Positions 1-12,258 of a DNA stretch of 64,000 nt are shown piece by piece. The DNA is taken from NCBI GenBank assembly GCA_007258455.2, contig VDFB02270651.1, positions 698,116,217 to 698,180,216 on the forward strand, in the 5' to 3' direction. The translations under genes and the position numbers were made by a program. Position 1 is the stretch's first letter. Every line of letters begins with the position of its first letter. The notes beneath the pieces were generated by a model that searched no databases, was not told where the DNA came from, and worked only from the letters and a program-made list of their open reading frames with translations. This DNA comes from Sequoia sempervirens. Taxonomy: Eukaryota; Streptophyta; Pinopsida; Cupressales; Cupressaceae.

Positions 1-295
1 CCTCCAATTAATGACTCCAATATACCATTTTATTCGTGTTTTTTTTTGTAAGTCTATTGATTTCATTTCGGTAATGTTTTTTTATATTTATTTTTTGTCA
101 CAACAAGACATTGATTGTACGAAGAAGGCTCTGGCCTAGAGCACAGATCACGATGTATCTTCAGGTGCTTCTACCTGATAGGTTTACCTCATTGTAATTG
201 TACAAATTAGATACGAGCAAAATGTTTTATTATTATGTTTTTTTCATAAGTTTATTGGGTTAATTTTGATAATGTCTTTAATATTCTTGTTGCAG

Positions 296-2734
296 TTGAT
301 TGATTGGGGAAAGGCACCAGTAGTAGAGGAGAGCATCCATAGTGAGGTGCAGTCAATATTTTGTGATGATGATATCACTTATTCACCAAACCCTCTCGAT
401 ACAATAAAGAAGATCCAAAAAAAATGCAATGAAGAAATGGTTAAGTTGATATTCATAGTGCCTCAAATAGATGAGATAAGAGAGAGGGTTAAAATATTGA
501 CTAAGAGATTACAAAACTTGCAAGCTTTCATGAGGTCTTTAATTATAACATAAGTTCATTCATGGTTTTATATTTTATACTCTTTTATGTCATGAACTAA
601 AATATGCATTGTTTTTATAGGGTTATTTTCCTCCTCATGATGCTCCTGGCCATGATCAGGGTACTGCAAGTGCTTCCCGAGGAGTAGGGGTTGGTACAAG
701 TTTCCATCCTAATATTCCTACACATACATCACATCATCTGACCCCATCATCCATGCCTATATTTTCATCTTAAATATCGGCAACACATACCATGTAGGCA
801 TCCGTTAATGCACCCTCTAGCAGTGAACACATGCCAGAACATGCGTCAGGACATGTACCTAGGGATGCAGAGGCCACTAGTACTGGTGATGTTTTAGAAG
901 CATATCCTAGATCTTCCCGTATTACTAGTACATGAACATTTCCGGTCACACTTGTGGTGACTGAGGATTTCGTTCCCATAAAGATAGAGGTCCCAGGTAC
1001 TTTAAAATGTTTTAATTATTATTATATATAATCCATTGGAAATTTACTTATTGATCGCTCTTTTTAGACTATTGATCCCATGATCATTTTGTAGGAAATG
1101 ATGTTTTTTATAAACATCTAAGTGATATTACATTGGAGCTATTTGGGCCCACCATACATACATGGTGGAATGCCCAAAATTAAGATTTAAAAGATGAGCT
1201 CATTAATCATTTAGTTGTGTTGTTCGGTGATAAAACATTCAACTGAACCAAGGTCCTTAAGAAAGCTGGTACCTATCTAAAGTATGTGAGGGACCAATAT
1301 AGGTCACATTTAGAGAAGAAAAAAAAGTACGAGCCTCCCCCCATGATTCCAAAGAGGGAGTGGAAGGACCTGGTGTTAGATGGAAAGGAGAAGGCTGAAA
1401 AGAAAAAAGGAAAGACACCACCGAGCCAAGGAAGGTATGTGATACTATCAACAATGTAATTATATACTGATTACTCTTTCTTTTTACATAATCTAATGTA
1501 TTTCAAACTTTTCATAGGCTTCCCGACACATCGAAGGAAACAAAGGAAAGACTAGAAAAACATGGGCAACACAAACTTGGCTTTGGTGGTTATATGAAAT
1601 TAGCCGCACGAATTGTAAATATCAATAAATGAAATATAGTATCCAAATAATAAATTGATTTTTTTTTTGGTTTTATCACACCATAGAAGCAAAATTCATG
1701 ATCTTATGCAAAAATGTAGGGCTCTGAATTCAATAGAGTTCCCATAGAAGATGACTTGAAGATTTCCTTCTAGCAAGGCTATGGAACCGTGGCTGAACAC
1801 CTAAGAGTCTTGACTGGGCAAACAAAACCTTCCACTACATCTGACTCGCAAGTAAATAAACTCAATAAAGTTTATTTAAAATTGAATACTTGTGCAATCT
1901 ATTCACTATTAATTTCCACCATAAAGTAATTACATGCCTATTTTTTTTAAACATTCAAGCAAATGATAATACTATACATGACATTGGAATGCAACCTCGT
2001 GAGGGTGGAGCACAACCTGCAGATGAAGGTCATGGTGTGCATCCCAATACTTTAAAACATGTAGAGCTTGATCAACATGTTGAGCATGATCAGGCTAGAG
2101 AAGATCAGGAACATGATGTGGTCCCATCAGGTAAAGAGGACCACTCTAAAGTTCTTTTAAACATATTTAATTGCAATTGGTGTATTAATTAATGTAACCT
2201 TTCATGTTTCAACTTTACAACATGTAGAGTGTGACCAACATGTTGAGCATGATCAGGCTAGAGAACATCAGGAACATGATGTGGCCCCATCAGGTAAAGA
2301 GGACCACTCTCATGTTCTCTTAAACATATTTAATTTCAATTCGTGTATTAATTAATGTAACCTTTTGCATTTCAACTATAGATCAGGATTTAGAGGGTGT
2401 TCAGCATGTTGAGCATGAGTCTATAACAAAAGTTCAGGAATATGATGTGGACCCATCAGGTAAAGAGAACCACTCTAATGTTCTTTTAATTAATGAAATA
2501 CTTGTAGCAATAATAATAAAACATATTAGTTTAACATTTCTTTCTTATTGCAATAGACCCCCCTTGCAGCGGCGTCCACGTCATGAGCAGATGACTAGGC
2601 ATACATTAAGATCATGAGCAGAGGGTAGAAAAACTAAAGGGGGGACAAATATTGATTTAGAAAATGATACTCCATTTCAGATTTTTGTAGCTTTAAAAAG
2701 AAACAAAAAAAAGGTGATTGTAATCATATCATGA
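296..2734 (+). pseudogene. CACTA second ORF (Ptta/En/Spm plant transposase-like), multi-exon, decayed
   Basis: I infer exons at about 296-534, 621-996, 1095-1434, 1518-1614, 1687-1851, 1960-2130, 2228-2293, 2382-2459 and 2557-2734. Most have clear AG acceptors and GT donors, such as TTTTTATAG before 621 and CAG|GTAAAG after 2130. The 1095-1434 exon encodes a basic segment with YLKYVRDQYRSHLEKKKKYE, then MIPKREWKDLVLDGKEKAE. The next exon ends HGQHKLGFGGYMKLAARI. This layout matches the accessory protein of plant CACTA elements (Pfam Transposase_24 type), which is thought to bind the element's ends. In-frame stops are visible, for example after WWNAQN in exon 3 and after HTLRS in the last exon, so the copy is not functional. 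Exon borders are my reading and have no transcript support. The function is inferred from family resemblance and position. Confidence 0.55.
2058..2470 (+). repeat. Tandem triplication of an exon-intron unit, period about 163 bp
   Basis: Three head-to-tail copies start near 2058, 2221 and 2384. Each has a coding part with the core HVEHDQ/HVEHES, then an identical CCATCAG|GTAAAG donor, then an intron beginning aagagnaccactct. In copies 1 and 2 the intron continues with ATTAATTAATGTAACC. The marker TGAGCAT falls at 2081, 2244 and 2410, giving periods of 163 and 166. Copy 3 is shortened in the intron. The repeat adds a glutamine-, histidine- and aspartate-rich peptide module to the CACTA ORF. Confidence 0.8.
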
Positions 2735-2761
2735 CAACCATATTTTTGATAATATGTAAAA

Positions 2762-2890
2762 AATGAAAGAATGAATATTATATGTTAATGAATGAATGTG
2801 AATATGTTAATTAATGAATGTTATATGTTAATGAATGAATGTTATATGTTATTAATGGATGAAATAATGATTAATGTTATATGATTGGGT
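2762..2890. repeat. Short tandem repeat of about 22 bp (TTAATGAATGAATGTTATATG type)
   Basis: AT-rich degenerate minisatellite in the 3' untranslated part of the CACTA element, just after the inferred stop codon. It holds several copies of AATGAATGTTATATGTTA with small length changes. No coding potential. Confidence 0.7.
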
Positions 2891-3536
2891 ATGGGGAATT
2901 GAGAGTGATGTGAGGGGGGGACGAGGGGCCAAATGAGCTTCCACCGTCACATGGTTGGCCCTATTAAGTAGATAATATTAAACTATTCTCAAAACAAAGA
3001 GAAGCTCAATAAGGTAATTCACTTTTCAATATAAGAAATGCATCATTTGAAGCATCAAACCAATATGCAAAGATGAAAGAAAGTGCTAACTTTTCACTAT
3101 GGTGGCAGAAAAATGATTCTTTATACCCTGAATCCATGCTCTGCATCATAATTTGAAGTTGTTTCCATTCCAATGTTCTGAGTTTAGTTTGTTTGTATGG
3201 CTTTGTATGAATGCCACATTGTGTTGTGTGTGGATTTGGTTTCAAAGCTGTGTTTCTTCTATTTTTAGTGGTGACATAACTCTAAAATTTGACTTTTGTG
3301 CATAGTAGGTTAGTAGAAAAATTGATAGCTCTGAAGGGTTTAGAGGCTCAATTGGGATAGATACACAGATATTTGGATCTTGTTGTTGATGGGAGGCTTT
3401 GACTTAACCATAAAATTTTGTACCATCTGCAGGTATGCAAAAGTTTCTCTACTTACATTCATTTTGTCACAACGATAAGTTATCATTGGTGAGAATCGTA
3501 GCGATACACTTAAGACTGAAGGAATAATTCTCAGGG

Positions 3537-3715
3537 AGACTCAAAACGTCAGTATGACTGCATGACACCATAGCGACATATGATCTATTGGCTATCGGTG
3601 AGACTCAGAACATCGATGAGACTATGTGACACCAAAGTGATATGTAATATTGACTGTCGAAGAGACTCAAGACATCGGTGAAACTACACGACGTCTCAGC
3701 GGGTGTCTAATAAAC
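3537..3715. repeat. 62-64 bp tandem repeat, part of the CACTA subterminal region
   Basis: Three diverged units begin AGACTCA at 3537, 3601 and 3663. Each contains forms of TGACACCAnAGnGA and ATCGGTGAGACTC. They lie inside the CACTA 3' end and upstream of the 98-bp array, so they are probably an older layer of subterminal repeats. The motif TCGGTGAGAC also recurs in the LTRs of element B. Confidence 0.6.
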
Positions 3716-3825
3716 ATGGAAAATGACCAAATAAAATAATTGCCCGAGATTTGAATACGAATGGATGTGACTTGATTGATCTCTCACTGATGGTACATTT
3801 CAATGAATATTTCTTTTAAAAAAAA

Positions 3826-4215
3826 TTGCATCGTTTTGTCAAAATTTTGATGAACTCAACTGACGAATCACCAAAAAGGTCTGACAAAGTTGCTATAGCT
3901 ACGGCGAAGGCTTCATCGTATCTCCTTGTCCATTTCATCACAATTTCGACGAAGTCCACCGACGAATCATAGAAAAGGTCTGACAAAGTTGCTTAGCTGC
4001 GACGAAGGCTTCGTCGTAACTCCTTGCCCATTTTGTTGCAATTTCGACGAACGCCACCGATGAATCACATAAAAGGTCCGACGAAGTTGCTTAGCTGCGA
4101 AGAAGGCTTTGTCGTAAATACTTTCCCATTTCATCGACATTGTGATGAACTTCTGGTGTTCTTTCGACGCTTCAGAAGAGCCATTGCAATTTCATTTTGG
4201 TTGTAATTCATCGGT
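3826..4215. repeat. CACTA subterminal tandem array, period 98 bp
   Basis: Units start near 3828, 3926, 4024 and 4122 with spacing of 98. Each carries CCATTTnnTnnCAATTTCGACGAA, then GACGAATCA, AAAAGGTC and a dyad. The clearest dyad is a perfect palindrome at 4001-4017, CGACGAAG-G-CTTCGTCG. The fourth unit degenerates after about 30 bases, but GACGAA-type hexamers continue to 4400. Such arrays bind the element's own protein in En/Spm; here that role is inferred. Confidence 0.75.
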
Positions 4216-4411
4216 GGATACACGAAGTTGTCATCGATATTCTGACGAACATCCAACTCATTTGATGATGTCGACGACCGACGAATCTGTGTCATTATTT
4301 CGACGTTTAATTAGTCGTCGGACTTGCGACGAAAATGTTTTCATCATTTTGTTTCTTTTCTGACAAAGATTTGTCGAACGACTGACAAACGCCCATCGGA
4401 AAATGGTGTCA

Positions 4412-4423
4412 AATTAAGTAGTG
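4412..4423 (+). repeat. CACTA terminal inverted repeat, right end
   Basis: AATTAAGTAGTG reads CACTACTTAATT on the other strand, which fits the CACTA signature. The following bases TTT (4424-4426) are the candidate target duplication. The mate is outside the window. Confidence 0.65.
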
Positions 4424-4426
4424 TTT

Positions 4427-5165
4427 AGAACAAACATAAACCCTAGAACATGAGAACGACTAGAACCGTAAGCCTTACGACACATTCGAAATCAATAGAA
4501 GAACCAGGTTTTGCAATAATAACCAGTGGAACAAAAAAAATTGAAGGGTTCCACCAATACCTATGGATTAAAGCAAAGATAAAAGCCATACATCATTGGA
4601 ATGCAATGAAGATGGAAAAAACAACCCTTGATAATTGTATTCATAGTTCATAGAACAAATACAATAGGAGAGAAATGGCTTTGAATTTGTACCATTATCT
4701 ATATTTATTTTCTAGTACTATTATCAAAAATTACAATTACATGTCAACAAATTGTCGCAACAATTGTCTATGAATTTTCTATAATTCAATGATCAACAAT
4801 TGTGAGGATTTTCCAACAACTAGGTGAAAGTAATTCCACATTTGTAATCCTTGTCACCACATTTAAAACTAAGAAAATGCAATATTTGAACATTGATATA
4901 TCCAAGGCCTAATATGTACTCATTCTAGGCCATGTATTGCACTCTCCCTACTGAACTTTGTTGTTGCAGATCATTAATCAAAATTGTAGTCACTCATTCC
5001 AACTTACAACAATTTATATGTCCAATATGTCAATACTCAATATACCCAATATGTCAAGATTGACACTTAGGGTTTTTCAAGAGGTTTAAGGCACACATAG
5101 ACCCTAGAACAGAAGTAAGACCAAAACCCTAAGCCTTAGGACACACCCAGATCAGAAAGAAAACC
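4427..5165. repeat. Two diverged 70-bp direct repeats about 660 bp apart
   Basis: The segment 4434-4505 (ACATAAACCCTAGAACATGAG...) recurs at 5093-5165 (ACATAGACCCTAGAACAGAAG...), both followed by CTAAGCCTTA/GTAAGCCTTA and GACACA. The intervening 600 bases are AT-rich and show nothing recognisable. These may be remnants of LTR ends or of a tandem duplication, but no element borders are visible. Confidence 0.45.
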
Positions 5166-5578
5166 AAATTTAAGCATCTTTTGGAATGCCTACTATAAGC
5201 TATTTGATAGCACATATAGGAAATGTTGTAATTTTTCTCTATAATAACAAAAGATGACTCAAATACTTAAGTGTATTTCTTTAATTTTTAATATTGACCT
5301 ATCTTTCTCTCTAGTATTGTATTCACTATCTTTTGACTCAAAATAATCAAGGGTTATTTATAAGTTGTCATATCACATCATGTGTTTATGTTATGGATTT
5401 TGAACTGTTAGCTTCTGATCAAGGAATAGATTAATATTCCTTTCAGTTAGTTATCAAAGATTGTGTGAATGACAATGCAATAGGAATTTATAAGTAGTGT
5501 GATAAGTGTTCTTTAAAAATGATGCAAAATCACATATCAAATTCAATATCATGGAATACAATATAAAATATAAAATAT

Positions 5579-5750
5579 CACAATTTCATGGAATACAATA
5601 TAAAATTTCATCAACTACAATTTGGAATATGATTCATGAACTGCAATATAAAATAAAATACCATGAAGTGCAAAGATTCACAATTTGATGGAATACAATA
5701 TAAAATATCATCAACTACAATTTGGAAAATGATTCATGAAGTGTAGTATA
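5579..5750. repeat. 100-bp tandem repeat, about 1.7 copies
   Basis: CACAATTTCATGGAATACAA at 5579 recurs as CACAATTTGATGGAATACAA at 5679. Both are followed by ATCAACTACAATTTGG and GATTCATGAA. A partial earlier unit begins near 5540. AT-rich and non-coding; it lies just beyond the C-terminal end of the hAT relic. Confidence 0.75.
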
Positions 5751-5849
5751 AATACCTAAAATCTAGTAATTCACTTCCATTTCCCAAATGGAGTTAGGGT
5801 CTTGAAACTAACATTCAACTTGAGATAAAGTAAAAGAGTCATCCTGATT

Positions 5850-8421
5850 CTAAGTTTGGTCTTCATTTTCTTCACTCTGTGTCTTAAATTTAACATTCAT
5901 TGTGTCATTATCATTTGTCCCACTACCACTATCACCAGTACCAATATTTGGAGTGTTGCACAACCCTCCTCTTTCACATACAAACCTCCAAATTGTGAGT
6001 GTCATTTCAAAAGGAATTCTTTTGACATTATACGTAGTTCCTTTCATCCTCAAGCAATTTTCCAAATTCTTGTCTAGTTTTTTTCTTATCTTTGATTTTA
6101 AAAACACCAATGAACTAAAAACTCTCTCATCCTCCACCAACCCCAATATCATTGTTTGACATAAATCAACAAGTTTAAAATATTACGATATCGAACCATG
6201 CAACATTTCACTTTGACCTAAGTTTGTCCAAGGCTTTGTTATTGATCCCGATTCAAAGGACTTCTCCATGCCCATGGAATCAAACTAGTCCATCACACTT
6301 CTTGCAAAATTATTATATTGTTGTCTAATATTATTTGCATTATAATTCCTTCTATTGTTTTCTCATTATATTTTACACTTTTCAAAAATTATTCGATCAA
6401 AATATTTAATTTATCATGAAAATAGGTTGGGCTATCTCGGTTTACCCAAAATTGATGATACACAATACCCATGGCTTCAAGTATTTCTTTTCAAGGGAAT
6501 CTATCATAAATCTTTGTGGAAAGGCATCTTGTAATTTCCTTCAAATTATCACTAACATTTTTAACAATATTGTTAAAAGCTTCCTTTCTAATAGGTACTT
6601 CTCTGATAGAGCACCTAGTTGTTGTATAATGGTACATTGGTATCTCAAATCCACGTACATAGATACATAATTTCCTGCTTGCATTAAACTATAAATAATT
6701 ATCAGGTTGATTCAAATTAGTAATTTTTTTCCAGATGAAAAAAATTGGGCTTTTAGAAGTTAGATTTAGATATAGATGATTGAGGGCCATGCATGTATGT
6801 CTATGTAGTTTGGCATATTCATAAATATACATAGTTATGTCTTGGGATTTCTTCACAAGATTGTTCATTTCATCCAACATGGTAGGAAGACAAGCTAAAG
6901 TCAAGAGTGTCTCTATATCACTTAACCTATGTAAGAGGTTAGAAGCTTTGTCTACTATGTTGTGATGCTTATACATTACTCCAATCAAGGATTGATATTC
7001 TGAAAGAACTTGTTGCACTGGTCCATACAAGGAGATCCATCCAGTATCAACATCCTTGAGAAGCTTGTTTCCTGCTATTATTCCCTCAACAAAATTTTAA
7101 AATTATGTGAAAAGTTTGGGACTTCAGCAAAAGTATGCATAGAGCTCGTGGACTAGATTTTCAACTTTTGGTACTGTAGGAAACTGTCTTACAATTCTAA
7201 ATGCTAAATTCATTTTGTGGGCCATGTAGTAAATTCCAAGCATGTATGGTGCACAAGTAGTTTGTAACTTTGTGAAAACATTGTTCCTGTGAGCTTGCAT
7301 CACTATAGCTCCATCAACTCCTACACACACCAACCTTTTGGAATTTTTCAAGTCATCCATACCTACAATTTCATTCAAATATTTCTTGACTAGTTCAAAT
7401 AGATTTTGTGATGTTGAATTGTCCTTCATTTTATGAACACAGAGAAGATGAGCTTGGAGGACATGTTGTTTTACAGTATACACATGCATATAGACCCAAG
7501 AAGTATAATCTACCGTAGTAAATTCATCTAAAGATAATGAAATGAAGTTGATCTCTTTTACTTTCCCCTTTAAATATTTCTTTTCCACTTTAAGAAGACA
7601 GTTTTCCCATTCCCATCCAGTGTTTACTAACCAATATGAGCTAGGAAAGTGAGGAACACCCAAAAAATACAATAAATTAAAATGTTTTGGGTAGTCTGTC
7701 ATAGGAAAGCCTCTGGAAAAAATATGAAAAACAACACTAGTCTGTCAATTGTAACGCGACATGCAACAAACTTTGACATTCTTTTCTTATGCTCTTCATA
7801 TTCCATGACATACTTAACATGAAGACATTCTTCCTTTGATTTCCGTCTATGATTTTTTTTCATAAACTTTATCGATATGCTTTTCTATAGTGTCAAGCTT
7901 TAGTTGCAACTTATTGTCTCTTTTACATTTCCAACTACAAATAATACACATGCATTATGTTGTATTTTCATCTTTGTTTTCTTTTTCCACTAGTACAATG
8001 AATGGGTAGTTTGACACCCAATCAAGCTAAAAATTCATTTTCATTTCCCACTCGTGCCCCACTTTGATTTTCCTATTCTTTTATTTCTACCAACATCATC
8101 CAAGTCAATGATCTCATTCTAGCTAGCTAGGGTATACATTGGAACATATTCTATAGTATTTCCATCCTCATTTGACTCATTTAACTCAATGAAAATCTCA
8201 CCTTGAAATTTTAGTGGTGGTGAGGTATTGTGAATGCCTTCTTCATTAATATTTGGTGGAAGAGTTGATGATATAGCTCCATCTTAATTTGATGGATTAG
8301 AAGAATTTTCATTTCCAAAGTAAGACTACATGGTATCTCTATGTTTTGGGTGTTTTGATGGCCTCCCAATCCCTTCACCACCCTAAGGATTATTACCATT
8401 GTTGCACTTTCTGTTTGACAT
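5850..8421 (-). pseudogene. hAT superfamily transposase relic
   Basis: Read on the minus strand, the pieces keep the order of a hAT transposase of the plant zinc-finger/DUF4371-like kind. An N-terminal segment from a possible ATG at 8421 is followed by a broken Cys-rich finger near 7900-8000. The catalytic region at 7702-7124 has FISLSLDEFTTVDYTSWVY, then VCVGVDGAIVMQ and YYMAHKMNLAF, the usual positions of catalytic acidic residues and the conserved HxxNL segment. A helical region follows at 7030-6689, and a C-terminal hAT dimerisation motif ERVFSSLVFLKSKIRKKL near 6110-6060. Stops and frame changes separate the pieces. hAT enzymes cut and rejoin DNA at short terminal repeats with 8-bp duplications. 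I could not find convincing terminal repeats, so the element borders are unknown. Confidence 0.7.
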
Positions 8422-8950
8422 ATTGATCTCTCACTTCGAATAAAAGCTAGAAAAAAATGTCTTCTTGTTTAAGAAGGATAGAGAATATTGATCCCATTCC
8501 CTACTCAATATCAGCTTTAAGATTGAAGCAAAAATGGAAAAGAGATAAAGAAATCTTATAACACTAAGAAGAAATGATCACTCACCTTTAAGTTTAGGTT
8601 TTCACTGACTTGCTATTTGTTATTGTAGGAATGATTGTTTTGTAAGTTTGTAACTTTCCTAAGATCAACTTCAAGGTTCCAATTCCATCTTCCGAATCGA
8701 GAACTCACAAGTTTAGAACTAAATAAATTGTGTAAGAATAAATGATAGTTTTGATTGTATCTATATCAATCCATATTTGGTGAATTCCATGAGATTTTTA
8801 AATGGTATATTAAAAAATTGGTGAATCACACATGATTATACAACGATACATAGTAATTTTCAAGGCAATTATGGCCCTACGATTAGCATAGAGGTGTCAC
8901 GATAATTGGTGAAATGTGTCCTCAAATGTAATTATTTTTTAATGTTATTG

Positions 8951-9056
8951 CAGAAATGGGTCCCCATAAGCAACTATTTGTAAATTTTAATTGATGAAAT
9001 GGGTCCTCACAATCAACTATTTGTAAATTTTAATTGGCGAAACAGGTCCTAATATA
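8951..9056. repeat. 43-bp tandem repeat, about 2.4 copies
   Basis: CAACTATTTGTAAATTTTAA occurs at 8971 and 9014, flanked by GAAATGGGTCC-type words. The ATGGGTCC word also occurs in the palindromes of family F. The stretch from 8422 to 8950 shows no other feature. Confidence 0.6.
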
Positions 9057-9235
9057 CAATGTTGTTTTAATAGTTTTGGCTAATATGTAGGTGATTTATT
9101 ACATTCTTTTGAGATTCCAGGCTAAAAGATTAATTGGTCCATTTGAAATGTGTAGATTTTTATGGTGAATTGATTACTTAAATATGCATCATAAAATAAA
9201 TCGATGGTGAATGGACATGCATTGAATCGATAATA

Positions 9236-10010
9236 CATGAAATACAGGCGATTTGGCCACCTTGTTGGGTGCGATTAATTTTCCATTTTCGACTTGGTCG
9301 ATATCTAATATTCACCAATTGGTGAAGATTCACCACTAAAGTTTTCCCTATTTTTCCTTAGTCAAACCCCATGTTTGGTAATTAAACCTTGATAATGAAA
9401 TAATGAAGAAATGGAGGAATTGATGAATGAACAAATCTTGTTATAACTCACAAAACCCTTAATGGTTTCCCTTAGAGGACTGAAGTCAAACACAACACTC
9501 TAAGGCTTGGACCTTTTATGAATTGGCTTGGTTGATTGATGCTTGAATGCCTGAAATCTACATCAAAATGCTAGCTCCAAAACATGACATGAACACACAT
9601 GAACTTTGACATGATGATATGATCTTGATTATTGCTATAGATGATTGATAAATCTACTCTTTAATGCTCTTGACAATAATATTTTCTCATGTGAAAGTTT
9701 CCTTAATGCTAGATAATGTTGCCTCTTAATTATTCTTCTTAGTTAGATCTCAAATGATAAAAGACTATGTACTTATAGGTGTTTATCTAATTTCCCAAAA
9801 AATAGATTCCAAAATCTGACACTTGAAACTTGAATTTGAATGATTAAAATGTCACCAAAACATATTAAAAATTGGGTCTTAGGACACAAAGGGGACCCAT
9901 TTTCCCTTGGGAAAATGAGTCCTAGGACCTAGGTCTAGGATACTCAATTTCCAAGGTGTTTTAAATAATGTTGGAAATTATTTAATATAGGTTTCGCTTT
10001 CAAAAAATGA
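9236..10010 (-). repeat. Family F repeat copy 1 (LTR-like), carrying one hairpin palindrome
   Basis: This stretch resembles 55680-56300. Both contain TCCTTaGTcAAACCC, then ACCTTGAnAATGAAAnAATG, a block of CTTGAnT words, and a closing palindrome. Here the palindrome is at 9893-9922, with arms GGACCCATTTTCCC and GGGAAAATGAGTCC around TT. It reads in the orientation opposite to the TATA-containing copy at 57040, so it is probably a minus-oriented solo LTR or LTR fragment. No coding region is visible. Confidence 0.5.
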
Positions 10011-11259
10011 GAATAATAAGGCTTTGGAATGCATAATTTTGTCTTGATCAGAGGCTTAATTAAGTTTAATTAATTAAAGAGATGGAAACAAGGTGTGAAA
10101 TTGTAAAGTTATACAATTTACTACACTACAATAGGTATATTGACTTTTAGGTTAATTTGTGGTAATTTACTGGCCACTAGTTGAAATGATTGTCTATTAA
10201 ATGGTAGCTGATGACCCATTGACAAATGTCAGGCATAGTTGATGGAAATTTCATCACAAAATTTGGTGTTAACAAACCAAATTCCAAAGCAAGGTGTTTA
10301 GGATAGGGAGACATACAAAATAAGGAAAATAATGTACTTTAGTGCAAAACGTATGTTAGTACAAAATCCCTATTTGTAGAAAAGAAGAAATAAACTAATT
10401 TTAATAACATTTCTATGTATTAAGATAACGATCGTCGAAGGAAAAGATAAAAATAAGATGAGATTGATTGTTAGTTTGAGGGATCATTTAAATTTAATAT
10501 GACTGCATTTATCTGGACACACATATCTCATGTGGATTGTTACCAAAAGACTTCACACTTCCCATGTTTCCTCCCAATCTCTCACCATCAAACTTCATCC
10601 TCAATGCTCATTGTTATGGGTGTGTTTGTGTATGTCCCCATTGACAAACAACATACAACATTCTTCTTCAAATTATATTATTTGTTGGCCTAGATTGATG
10701 GTATAAAATATTTTTATTTTATTGGTAAATATGTCCACTGTTTTTATATTCCTTTCTATCAATTTATATGATGCTCCTTGGATAATGTGAGGGATCATAA
10801 TGTGGTATTTATAGTGTTTATATGGGTTTGTGGTGATAGAGTTACTTGCAAAATGCATATTGTGTGGGTAAATTTAATGTTGAACTAACATGCATTAGAT
10901 TGAAAAGTTGACTGGTGTCAATAAATATATAATCAATGTTCCTATTAACCCTCAAGTAATGACATTCTCTCTATTGATATACCCATCAACTTTGAACTCT
11001 ATAATTAGTGGAATTGAGGCATTGTTGGATCTATAGATGAGAGGTCTAAGATAATAGTATGTGGACTAAGACACTTGTATTGGAATTTTATATATCAAAA
11101 TGTTATGATAAATGAGAGAGAACTAACAAAGACTTGGATTTAAAGGAAATACACTAATAAATTAGAAACAATGATTATTTAGACAACATACGATAAAATC
11201 TTATTTTTGAGTTGTTATCAAACCTTTTCATTGTTGATTATGTTATTATCAATAAGATA
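10011..11259. other. AT-rich stretch with no recognisable gene
   Basis: I see no supported ORF, terminal repeat or RNA gene here. A CACTACAATAGG string at 10124 resembles a CACTA start, but no matching TAGTG end or subterminal repeats accompany it. Confidence 0.5.
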
Positions 11260-11285
11260 ATATATATATATATATATATATATAT
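11260..11285. repeat. (TA)n microsatellite
   Basis: About 13 uninterrupted TA dinucleotides, ending TATATCTC. Confidence 0.9.
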
Positions 11286-12258
11286 CTCAAATATCATTAA
11301 CATATTATTGTTATCATTTTGAATGATCCTTGAAGTATTTTCATACATTAGAAATCAAGTTAGTAATAAATAATTTTATATTATTGAGTCATTAAGCTTT
11401 AAATATTAGTTTGTTTAAGTCTTATATGATTATTGAAAATTATTTTATATCTATTGGAAGCTTATTGATAGAATATGTATAGTTTTATATCAGTTTCATT
11501 AATCTAAATACAAGTATTATCATGAACTATTTGACAATAAGTAGACATTGTAAGTGAGTCACTCAACTTAAAAATAAGATAGATAAACTACATGAGATAT
11601 ATTACCCTATTTCTAAAATAAAAGTATAGAGAGAGATACCTTAAGTCTAGAATAACATAAAAAAAAAGCATGTGTTAGCATTTTACAAGATAGTGTGGAT
11701 TACTGTTGTGTCCATTATGATTGTGATTGAGGTAAAGACATCATTTAAAACCTAGTGGGCATACCCTTTTGTTAGTCAACCAAATATGAGTTGGTTTAAA
11801 TTCAAGTTGTCGAACTATGAAGCCTTTGTGCATCATGTAGGCAAGTCCATCAAAGATGAGCCCTTGAGGCATAGGTTTGTCCCTTAGGGATTTTTCTCTT
11901 GTAACTACTTTGGAAACAAAACTTTGTGAGTTATTCATGTGTTTGTGGTAAAAAAAAAATATTTTATGTTGTTTCCTTATGTATATTTTTTTGTTAAGTT
12001 TTTGGCATGACAAGATCATCCCAAAAAACATCTTAACCAACAGATTTTATAAAAAACAATTATCCAATATTCAAGGTTTCATTTAATCCATTCATCCAAA
12101 GAACATCCATCATTGGTACAAAGAAGCTTAAGGTCTCTTTGCTAGCTTGATTTTAGGAAACTCAAATATCCCAACAAAAAAATCTTCATACACTTTCAAA
12201 ATCCATATTTCCTAGGACAACTACAAGTTTTATAGTCACAAATAGATCTCAAAAGAAA

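Larger units (their letters stand above)
1..4423 (+). mobile_element. CACTA (En/Spm) DNA transposon, 3' portion; 5' end outside window
   Basis: Cut-and-paste DNA transposon of the CACTA superfamily. The right end reads ...AATTAAGTAGTG at 4412-4423, the inverse of a CACTA-type terminus, and is followed by TTT as a possible copy of a 3-bp target duplication. Just inside the end lie subterminal repeats rich in GACGAA/TTCGTC, the usual binding-site arrangement for CACTA transposases. Upstream is a multi-exon plus-strand ORF of the plant Ptta/En/Spm type. The catalytic TNP2-type transposase normally lies 5' of this ORF and would be off the left edge. The left terminus and therefore the target duplication cannot be checked here. 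The class call is fairly secure; the exact family is not known. Confidence 0.7.

Noticed and set aside
3006..3245. 79-codon minus-strand ORF
   Set aside because: No recognised motif; it lies in the untranslated 3' part of the CACTA element opposite to its coding strand.
4427..5165. The two 70-bp direct repeats as LTRs of a small element
   Set aside because: They lack TG/CA ends, a primer site and a target duplication; only about 70 bases match.
10124..10136. CACTACAATAGG as a CACTA left end
   Set aside because: No subterminal repeats follow, and no matching TAGTG end in range.
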